NCBI GenBank assembly: GCA_002411085.1
Contig: DHQK01000174.1
Coordinates: 1,734 to 8,979 of the forward strand
Origin: Marinilabilia sp. UBA5340
GTDB taxonomy: Bacteria > Bacteroidota > Bacteroidia > Bacteroidales > Marinilabiliaceae
Reading direction: 5' to 3'
DNA: 7,246 nt
This document shows, one piece after another, positions 1 to 5,627 of the stretch. The position numbers were made by a program, and so were the translations under genes. Below the pieces are notes generated by a model. It searched no databases. It was not told the origin of the DNA and saw nothing but the letters and a program-made list of their open reading frames with translations. How positions within the stretch are numbered: the first letter of the stretch is position 1; each line of letters starts with the position of its first letter.

Positions 1-742
1 AAACCTCAAAAGTAGCCGAAGGTTGTGTCTGGTCTTCGTAAGTTGTTACGCCTGTTTCACTGATGTTGATTCCTGCATTGTCATTGTCCTCGTTATTGAT
101 GGTGATGCTGTTGATGGAAATATCATCATAATGTTCATCTCCACTGATAACCGTTCCCTGAAGGGTATAAGATTGCAGACCGTCGGCGATGTCATCATCC
201 ACTCCTGTTATGGTGATGGTTTGAGGTACATTCCAGTCGGTTTCATCAAATATCAGTTCGTTGGTACTCATGCTTCCTTCTGAAGCGTCAAGTCCGGAAA
301 ATTCAACCCTGACTGCCGCTGATGGTATTGAAGTCAGCACGACTGTGAAGTCAGCAGTAGTTCCGGCTTCAGAGGTGGTCAGCTCTGAGTGCGAGATGTT
401 GATGCCCGCACCATCCATATTGGTATTGGTCACGGTCACATCATCAGGCTCCATGTCGCTGTAATAAGTGTCATCGCTGACAACCGGGTCCAGAACTATC
501 GAATAATTGATGTCTCCATCCACTTCCCAGTCTCTGATCGGAGTTACCGTTATGGTTTGTGGAGTGTCCCAGTTCCCGGAATTGAAAGATAAGGTCTCTG
601 TGGAAATGGTTCCTTCTGTTTCGTCATCAGAATAAAGATCGATGTTTACGGTGTTGAGGGGGGCAGTATGAAGCACCACAGAAAAAGTCTGAGCTTCACC
701 ATCCTCTGAAGTAGTGAGTCCTGTGGGTGTAACTGTTATTCC
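1..742 (-). repeat. Tandem Calx-beta-like protein repeats (two complete, one partial)
   Basis: Within the large surface protein, three units begin at about residues 995, 1107 and 1218, a spacing of 111-112 residues. Each opens with a G-I-x-(V/I) strand followed by 'xGLTTSEDG' or a close variant (SELTTSEAG, TGVTTYED). The two complete units then have an F-x-V-V-L strand, a run ending in 'W(D/N)xPQTITxT' and a D-x-x-x-D-G acidic turn. The third unit is cut by the window edge. This is the familiar Calx-beta-like extracellular module; such modules usually bind calcium and build long stalks in surface proteins. The units have diverged, so this is an old protein-level repeat and not a recent DNA duplication. 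More units probably follow outside the window. Confidence 0.75.
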
Positions 743-3724
743 GGGTTCATTGACGTTGATAACTCCCGGATTGGTCAATGGGACTTCACAATTGACATTG
801 TCCACAGTTAGTTCGAAGGTGTTTTCGCCAATTTCCAGGTATTCGGCAGGGATGGTTATGGTGAGGTCACCACCTGATGCTGAGGTTGCAGATGCAATTT
901 CAGTCCCTTCGGTATAAGCCCTGTAAATAAAACCGATTTGGGTGTTGTTAATGACAAAGTCACCATCTCGTCCGGGATCAACTGTTCCGGGAGTTATGGA
1001 TAGGCCTGTGGAAGGCATCACCACTACGGAAATGGCGAACGGGTCGGATTCCCACTGGCAACCATCTTTGTCTACCCATAGAGTGTAGTCGTTTCCGTTA
1101 TCTGCCAATGCGGCTTGTTTAGAAAATGTTCCGGTGTTTTGCGATTCTATGTCTGTACCACCTCTGCGCCATTGGTAGGTGGCATTCACTTCGTCGGCAA
1201 CAAGGGAAATTTCTTCACCAACGCATACTTCCTGATCGCCTGTGAAACTGGTGTTTGGTGAATAGGTAACTTCAAAGTTTCTTGTTGATGTACATGTAAT
1301 GTCGTGTTCTTCAATGTACTTTTCAATGGAGAGTGACCATTCGCCATAGTTAACATTTCCGGATGTTTGTTCAACGGTGCGTTCTGTTGAAATTACACTG
1401 TTATCGAAACTCCAGGTATAGCTGTCAGCGCCAAATTCTTCAGCAATTAGCTGAAGCGGATCGTTCACACAGAGAGAAGTATCTCCCGAGAACTGCAGGC
1501 TGGGGGCAATAGTTACGGCAAACTCTTCGATGGTTTGGCTGAGGCCGTCTTCCACCATCAAATAAATGATAGAGTGGCCCGATTCGTAAGGAACAGGTTT
1601 GATGGTAACGGTGCGGTTGCTTCCGGTTCCTTCTATTTCGATGCCGTTGTGAGGTACCACAGACGGGTTGGCAGAGAATCCGGTGATGATGAGTTCATCG
1701 GGGGCTGTGTCATCATCGCCAACAGAAAAGTTTATTGGCTGTGTTTCGCTGTTGGTACAGAGTACCTGGTCGTCAATCTCAGTGATGGTTGGGGCAGAGT
1801 TGATGATGCAGTAAACTGACTCATCGTTGTTGCTCCAAAGCGCACCATCAAAAGCTTCCCATGTAAATGGTGTTTGGCCAATCCAATCGGTGGGGGGTGT
1901 GTAGGTAAGATTGGGGAGATCATTGCGACTAATAGTAAGTGGCAGGGAGATGGGGCCCCCATTATAACGAAGCTCTCCGATATCCGGAAGAGAGGTGATT
2001 CTGATGGATTGGAACTGCGTGCCGGAAGGGTGAGAAAACTTTGGGTCAAAATCAGCTGCTTCGAAAACGAGGTCGTTGTTTTTAGGCCCTTCTTTGTAAA
2101 CATCGCCCACCCAGGGAGCTTCTCCGTTGAGGCATTTGGAGTCGCTTTGTGCCACCTCGAAAATGATGTCGTTGTAACCCAGGTCGATGGCATTGAACCA
2201 GGTGTTGAGGGTGTTGACTTCCCCGTTGTGTGGGTCGTTGACATGGGTTACACCTTCGTAAATCCATGTTCGGGGCGTGTTTTGGTCTATTTTAAGTTGC
2301 TTTTGGCTGGTGGCATCCATTCTTCCGAGTCCTTCAATATCGCCCCAAAGAGAAATCTGGCTGTCATCCCAGTAAGTTGTTGTGTTGAGTCGGTTAAAAG
2401 GGCGGATGGAGGAAGTTGTGATGCCATCCATCTGCTCTACATCGTACATGGGGAAATGGGCCGGCCCTCGTCCGAAGAAAGTGGCAGAAGCAGAATATTC
2501 TCCATCATTTACTTCGGCTCCACCATCTGTTTTGAAATCCCAGAGCACATAGTTGAGTCCTTTTTTCAGCTCCCGATAGATCACCCGGTCACTGCCTTCG
2601 GCTGAATACTCACCATCGCCATCCAGGTCAAGCATAATGGCTGTGTATCCTTCGATGTTGGTTTCTATGCTGAAGAAAGTGATGTCCTCATGAGGGCACT
2701 CGGAATTGTTTTTCTCCAACAGGATTGTTTCCCGGTCAATATTGCTGTATTCAGGATAGCGGTTATATTGGTAATCCATATAAAGCTGATCCTCCGCCTT
2801 AACCTTTACGGTGGGAGGCGCCAGTCGGGTGTTGGGCCACACGCTGCGGTCGGGATCATTGAGGAATACTTTGTATTCTGCCAGGTTTTCTCCACTCACC
2901 TGGTCGCCTTCCATACTTTGTACCCGTTTGATGTAGTTCTCTTCTGAGTAAGGGGTGATTCCATATCGGTTGGCTACAAAAACAAAGGAATAGGGATACA
3001 TCCGGAAGTTGACCTTGTTGATGAACTCATCGGAGGTGAATACGTAGAAGTGGGCGTTTACCGGATATTGGTTGAAGCTGGTATTGGTGAGGTGCCAGGC
3101 GTAAGACCACAAACGACCTGCTGATTTATTGGGTTCTCCCGGGTTGGTGATAATGTTGTTGTCGCTGTCGGTGACAGTTACGTCGAAGTATTCGAGTGCG
3201 AAGCGATAATTTGTCGAAAAGGGATTTCCAAACCAATCCCAATTCCATGTTTGAAATTCAATCTGGTAATTGCCGGTTGTATTTGCTGTTATGGAAAGAG
3301 AACTGTACCCGTTGTTTATTGTAGTTCCATTAAGAATAGTTCCATTAGCTCCTGATATTGCTTCGGAATAATTGTCTATATACCCAGCGTCGCCGGCTGT
3401 TCTCATCCATGTTTCCGGGAGAACAATATTTCCATCGGGATCTTTAATCCTGAATGAGACATAGTCAGGGTTGGTGAGGACATTTCCTCCATAATTTTCA
3501 TAAACCATCTTCATCCCGAAATGCATCTTTTCTCCTGCATTCAGGTAAATGTTGATGCGTTCGTGTTCATCGGCATCGTAGAGTCCGAAATTACTATCGT
3601 CAAACACATTAAACTCGATAAATAATCGGTCATTGGAATTCGGCATCAGCTGTTTGGTGCCTTCCTGGGCAAAGGCTGCAGAAAAAGTTGTCAGGAAAAT
3701 GATCAGGGGTAAAATTTTCTTCAT
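1..3724 (-). CDS. Very large secreted multidomain surface protein (C-terminus outside window)
   Basis: One reading frame is open for 1241 codons from ATG at 3724 to the left edge; there is no stop, so the gene continues outside the window. Residues 1-19 form a signal peptide (MKK start, hydrophobic core, AFA-Q cleavage site), so the protein is exported by Sec. Residues 20 to about 340 match no family I recognise and are rich in Tyr, Asn and Asp. A calcium-loop-like DLDGDG lies at 366-371 and a YWDD motif at 451-454. Residues about 545-640 resemble a cadherin-like 'TPxxxxxGxxxFxWxxxDG' module, and 643-745 a second cadherin-like module beginning SAPTI. Two Ig-like modules follow, with cysteines at 752 and 834. 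From about 995 come Calx-beta-like repeats. This architecture is typical of Bacteroidota adhesin or gliding-associated proteins secreted by the type IX system, but the sorting domain would lie outside the window, so the secretion route is inferred. No Shine-Dalgarno precedes the start, as usual in this phylum. Confidence 0.94.
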   Translation of the reverse strand, partial: MKKILPLIIFLTTFSAAFAQEGTKQLMPNSNDRLFIEFNVFDDSNFGLYDADEHERINIYLNAGEKMHFGMKMVYENYGGNVLTNPDYVSFRIKDPDGNIVLPETWMRTAGDAGYIDNYSEAISGANGTILNGTTINNGYSSLSITANTTGNYQIEFQTWNWDWFGNPFSTNYRFALEYFDVTVTDSDNNIITNPGEPNKSAGRLWSYAWHLTNTSFNQYPVNAHFYVFTSDEFINKVNFRMYPYSFVFVANRYGITPYSEENYIKRVQSMEGDQVSGENLAEYKVFLNDPDRSVWPNTRLAPPTVKVKAEDQLYMDYQYNRYPEYSNIDRETILLEKNNSECPHEDITFFSIETNIEGYTAIMLDLDGDGEYSAEGSDRVIYRELKKGLNYVLWDFKTDGGAEVNDGEYSASATFFGRGPAHFPMYDVEQMDGITTSSIRPFNRLNTTTYWDDSQISLWGDIEGLGRMDATSQKQLKIDQNTPRTWIYEGVTHVNDPHNGEVNTLNTWFNAIDLGYNDIIFEVAQSDSKCLNGEAPWVGDVYKEGPKNNDLVFEAADFDPKFSHPSGTQFQSIRITSLPDIGELRYNGGPISLPLTISRNDLPNLTYTPPTDWIGQTPFTWEAFDGALWSNNDESVYCIINSAPTITEIDDQVLCTNSETQPINFSVGDDDTAPDELIITGFSANPSVVPHNGIEIEGTGSNRTVTIKPVPYESGHSIIYLMVEDGLSQTIEEFAVTIAPSLQFSGDTSLCVNDPLQLIAEEFGADSYTWSFDNSVISTERTVEQTSGNVNYGEWSLSIEKYIEEHDITCTSTRNFEVTYSPNTSFTGDQEVCVGEEISLVADEVNATYQWRRGGTDIESQNTGTFSKQAALADNGNDYTLWVDKDGCQWESDPFAISVVVMPSTGLSITPGTVDPGRDGDFVINNTQIGFIYRAYTEGTEIASATSASGGDLTITIPAEYLEIGENTFELTVDNVNCEVPLTNPGVINVNEPGITVTPTGLTTSEDGEAQTFSVVLHTAPLNTVNIDLYSDDETEGTISTETLSFNSGNWDTPQTITVTPIRDWEVDGDINYSIVLDPVVSDDTYYSDMEPDDVTVTNTNMDGAGINISHSELTTSEAGTTADFTVVLTSIPSAAVRVEFSGLDASEGSMSTNELIFDETDWNVPQTITITGVDDDIADGLQSYTLQGTVISGDEHYDDISINSITINNEDNDNAGINISETGVTTYEDQTQPSATFEV

Positions 3725-3770
3725 GGTATGTGGTCTTTGGATATTGTATGCTTAAGTCTGTTAATTACTC
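3720..3770 (-). repeat. Initiation region of the surface-protein gene, copy A of a near-duplicate
   Basis: Read on the minus strand, the bases just before and including the start codon are CCAAAGACCACATACCATGA. A near copy lies at 3869-3917, differing mainly by two single-base insertions over the core. Both copies are also preceded, 19 to 23 bases further upstream, by the same eight bases (GAGTAATT on the minus strand; 3763-3770 and 3910-3917). The middle parts match only loosely. This suggests a roughly 50-base duplication containing the translation start, or shared recognition sequence. Confidence 0.45.
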
Positions 3771-3801
3771 AATGATCCTGTTGCGATATCTTTAATGTCG
3801 C

Positions 3802-3873
3802 TCAGAATAAAGATTGAAAAAGATGAAAATTTTTGGGTGTTTTTAAAGAATGGTGAAATGGGGCCCTTTTCAT
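3802..3873 (-). CDS. Possible leader peptide (23 aa) upstream of the surface-protein gene
   Basis: A short ORF starts with ATG at 3873 and ends with TGA at 3802-3804, encoding MKRAPFHHSLKTPKNF followed by HLFQSLF. It is basic, contains three histidines and four phenylalanines, and is not a signal peptide. Its stop lies 77 bases before the start of the large gene on the same strand. The bases before its ATG (CCAAAAGACCACAGTACC) almost match those before the large gene's ATG (CCAAAGACCACATACC), and this similarity is the main reason to list it. It could be a regulatory upstream ORF translated on the same mRNA, or a remnant left by duplication of the initiation region. I know of no family for it, and its coding status is unproven. 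Confidence 0.35.
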   Translation of the reverse strand: MKRAPFHHSLKTPKNFHLFQSLF

Positions 3874-3917
3874 GGTACTGTGGTCTTTTGGTTAAACGCT
3901 TTTGAGTACAATTACTC
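3869..3917 (-). repeat. Copy B of the duplicated initiation region (starts the leader ORF)
   Basis: The second copy reads CCAAAAGACCACAGTACCAT around the ATG at 3873 on the minus strand, with the octamer GAGTAATT upstream at 3910-3917. It places an ATG-AAA start exactly where copy A places the ATG-AAG of the large gene. The two copies begin 149 bases apart. It could be a genuine second ribosome loading site or a decayed duplication. Confidence 0.4.
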
Positions 3918-3952
3918 GTACACCGCCAGGAGATTATCCGGAGTGTAACACT
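3904..3952. promoter_or_regulatory. Two short inverted repeats upstream of the leader ORF
   Basis: Two perfect short palindromes are visible: GAGTA-CAAT-TACTC at 3904-3917 and AGTGT-A-ACACT at 3942-3952. They lie 31 to 79 bases upstream of the leader ATG and inside the presumed 5' leader of the surface-protein gene. They could be operator half-site pairs or small RNA hairpins. Palindromes this short arise by chance often enough in AT-rich DNA that the call is weak. Confidence 0.2.
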
Positions 3953-4045
3953 TATGGCCCTTAAAAAAGAATATCAAAGTAAATCAGGTCTTGTGTGTCT
4001 GGAATATTTGGAACTCCAACCCGGTTACTTCTTTTATTTGAACGT

Positions 4046-4053
4046 CAAAGATA
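4046..4053 (-). promoter_or_regulatory. Candidate Bacteroidota -7 promoter element for the surface-protein gene
   Basis: On the minus strand the octamer is TATCTTTG, an exact match to the TAnnTTTG -7 consensus used by the Bacteroidota primary sigma factor. It lies about 173 bases before the leader ATG and 322 before the large gene's ATG. No good -33 TTTG element is visible about 20 bases upstream, which lowers confidence. If used, it gives a long 5' leader that includes the leader ORF and both inverted repeats. Confidence 0.3.
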
Positions 4054-4302
4054 AAAAATATGTTACCTGTAGATAGTGTTAAACTGGCTGGTATTCAGAA
4101 AAATATGGCGAATGACTCGTTCTTGTGGATAAGTGGAACAATGGAGAGGATGAAAGGGATCTGGTTTATTAGGTTGAGGGTATACCCAAAAGGGGGGGCT
4201 GGTTTTTTGATGTTGTTCTTTTGAAATGAAATAGCTAATCACTTTGGTGATAGGACACCTTCAGCGTCGGTATCTTATAATTTGCGAATTACTATAAACA
4301 TA

Positions 4303-4319
4303 AGAGCCCTTCAGGCTCT
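4303..4319 (-). terminator. Hairpin, possible terminator of the DUF434 gene
   Basis: A perfect 6-bp stem (AGAGCC / GGCTCT) closes a 5-base loop. On the minus strand it is followed by TATGTTTATAG, which is T-rich but has no uninterrupted T run. It lies about 155 bases past the stop codon of the minus-strand DUF434 gene, in the right orientation to end that transcript. It may equally be one unit of the palindromic element at 4303-4416. Confidence 0.35.
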
Positions 4320-4416
4320 GATTCTATCAATTAAAGATGCATGACCCCGAAGTGGGTCAAATATTTGTAGATGTTAAAATGTTTACATGAAAATTGTCCC
4401 CCGTGGCGAGTCGTAC
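4303..4416. repeat. Hairpin cluster, candidate dispersed palindromic element
   Basis: Three hairpin-like units sit within about 115 bases. The first is AGAGCC-CTTCA-GGCTCT (4303-4319). The second is TGACCC-CGAAGT-GGGTCA (4342-4359), followed by AAATATTTGTAGA. The third is an imperfect GC-rich segment, GTCCCCCGTGGCGAGTCG (4396-4413). Short GC-rich palindromes strung along AT-rich spacers between genes are what multi-copy palindromic intergenic repeats look like, and the TGACCC...GGGTCAAATATTTGTAGA string looks to me like repeats seen in Bacteroidota genomes. That last point is from memory. Only one copy is present here, so multi-copy status cannot be shown. Confidence 0.4.
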
Positions 4417-4475
4417 CAGTTATGTGTATTTGTTTGTTTTTCTTATGGTTTCTCAATTATTATCTTTTGTAAGTA

Positions 4476-5204
4476 TCAAAAATTCCAGATGTCAATCATC
4501 CATCTTTCAGGAATTTTGTTTTCAATGAGATATGCCGAAAGATTGAACCACCTCTGGCATTGCAAAAGGATTTGAGAGTCGGATGAGATAACAATTCCAT
4601 TTGCTTGTGCAATTTTGTTGTCGGTCTGGTCTTCAAGGGAAGTACTCCACTCCATCCCTTTCTGTCGACCGATTTCATCTACAACACTTGCTAGCCGACC
4701 ACTGTTGCTAACAGGTTTATCGAAAAACCAAAAAACATGATTCGGTTGATAAGTCGTTAGAAAGGCAGCCACCAGCTCAATGGCCTGTTGAGTTTCCGTG
4801 ATTTTTCTATAGGAGCCATGCAGGCCGGAAATATCTCTTATAAGTGAATCCCTGCCCTTAAATAAAGGGGCGCCGCTAAGAGCTGCCTCCAGAATTATCA
4901 GCAGGTTGAAACCATCAATTACAATAGTTTGGTTCTTGAGGGAGACAGGCTTTTTCGTTTCTTTTTGTTTGATAGGTTCAGCAATATTGAGGGGTTGACA
5001 GCAACGGTCAAGTGCCTGTCTTTGTCTTTCTTGTAATTTGAATTTGTCACCGACTAGTTTAATAGCAGCTTTGGAAGAATAGTTTCTGTCCAGCAGCCAG
5101 CAGTAATCTGTTGCAGCCTCTTTTAGGGTGGCCATCTGTTCATGAGAAAAGAGCAAGTGGTCTTTAGGTGCTGGTCCTCTGTGTTTTCGTTTGTCGGGTG
5201 ACAT
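4476..5204 (-). CDS. DUF434/DUF5616 protein, PIN-like fold suspected
   Basis: This complete 242-residue protein has no signal peptide or membrane segment, so it is cytoplasmic. The N-terminal part (about 5-65) carries the DUF434 signature: KHRGPAPKD, then a helical stretch ending in SSKAAIKLVGDKFKLQERQR. A short Lys-rich linker (about 74-92) leads to the second domain, which I match to DUF5616. There a strand ends in VIDGFN (D97), followed by LEAALSG, RDSLIRD (D119, D124), FFDKPVSNSGR (D162), EDQTDNK (D192, D195) and ISSDSQIL (D209). Asp residues at strand ends in this order resemble PIN/NYN-type metal-dependent nucleases, but activity is inference and no function is established for the family. 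The ATG at 5204 is chosen because it immediately precedes the conserved start; an ATG at 5223 is out of frame. It stands alone, divergent from the lipoprotein gene. Confidence 0.9.
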   Translation of the reverse strand: MSPDKRKHRGPAPKDHLLFSHEQMATLKEAATDYCWLLDRNYSSKAAIKLVGDKFKLQERQRQALDRCCQPLNIAEPIKQKETKKPVSLKNQTIVIDGFNLLIILEAALSGAPLFKGRDSLIRDISGLHGSYRKITETQQAIELVAAFLTTYQPNHVFWFFDKPVSNSGRLASVVDEIGRQKGMEWSTSLEDQTDNKIAQANGIVISSDSQILLQCQRWFNLSAYLIENKIPERWMIDIWNF

Positions 5205-5627
5205 GAGAATTTTGTTTATGCATTTGTATAACAGATCATTTATGCAGGTAATATAAAAAAGTTTTCACGAACCATTATCCAGTGTACAACCTTTCTTTGT
5301 AATTAATAATTATTGGTGTCAGGTTAAAAATGAGATTGCTTCACTTTGTTGGTAATGACAGTGTGTTCGGCACTAAACATTGACAAACAGCTATAAAATT
5401 TATCCGTTCTTATACATAAGCCAGGTCAGGCGTAAACAGGCTGAAAACCTGATAGAAAAAGCCAGCGATGTTGCCTCAGACGATGCTTTAAGATCATTGG
5501 CCTTTTAAAAACAAAGCTTCACTCTTTCAATGTTTTCATAGTACAGAGTAGTTGATAAATATTTTGTAAATTTAACATACCAAAATTGGGCTGGTCTGTT
5601 CTATTGTTTTTTTAATAATCGGTTCTT
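5205..5627. other. Divergent intergenic region between the DUF434 and lipoprotein genes
   Basis: This AT-rich spacer of 423 bases must hold the promoters of both flanking genes, which point away from each other. No exact TAnnTTTG element is present in either direction. The nearest candidate for the plus-strand gene is TATTTTG at 5560-5566, one base short in its spacer and about 62 bases before the ATG, with no clear -33 partner. A coding-like fragment lies at 5377-5508. No hairpin terminator or RNA gene was seen. Confidence 0.5.
5377..5508 (+). pseudogene. Short coding-like fragment, possible gene remnant
   Basis: A frame opens after a TAA at 5374-5376 and closes with TAA at 5506-5508. The last 30 residues or so read like a real protein C-terminus: QVRRKQAENLIEKASDVA, then SDDALRSLAF, a charged amphipathic helix with none of the Phe/Leu/Asn-dominated composition expected from translated AT-rich spacer. 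There is no ATG; only TTG at 5380 could start it. It may be the 3' end of a gene whose front part has been lost, or a small gene with a non-ATG start. I cannot name a family. The plus-strand lipoprotein gene begins 119 bases downstream. Confidence 0.3.

Larger units (their letters stand above)
3725..4475. other. Intergenic region between the surface-protein gene and the DUF434 gene
   Basis: About 750 AT-rich bases with no convincing large gene on either strand. It contains a possible leader ORF (3802-3873, minus), a second copy of the surface-protein initiation region (3869-3917), two short inverted repeats (3904-3917 and 3942-3952), a candidate -7 element (4046-4053, minus) and a cluster of hairpins (4303-4416). 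Between about 4054 and 4300 I see only a weak 39-codon plus-strand ORF (4105-4224), which I do not accept as a gene. I found no tRNA, riboswitch or IS end. The length suggests a long, possibly regulated 5' leader for the surface-protein gene. Confidence 0.6.

Noticed and set aside
1..742. Recent DNA-level tandem repeat or phase-variable array
   Set aside because: The Calx-beta-like units are similar in protein pattern but diverged in sequence, so they are ordinary domain repeats and not a slippage-prone array.
1732..2244. 170-codon minus-strand ORF in another frame
   Set aside because: It is on the same strand as the surface-protein gene but out of frame with it. Its Thr/Ser/Pro-rich product reflects frame-shifted reading of that gene.
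1874..2605. 243-codon plus-strand ORF
   Set aside because: It lies antisense inside the 1241-codon minus-strand surface-protein frame, whose translation shows a signal peptide and recognisable domains. The plus-strand product resembles no family and is a shadow.
4105..4224. 39-codon plus-strand ORF beginning MANDSFLW
   Set aside because: It has no recognisable domain or promoter, and its composition and low-complexity end (poly-G, poly-T runs) look like translated spacer.
4387..4575. 62-codon plus-strand ORF
   Set aside because: Its second half is antisense to the C-terminus of the DUF434 gene and its first half lies in the hairpin cluster; the product is Phe/Ile-rich with no family resemblance.
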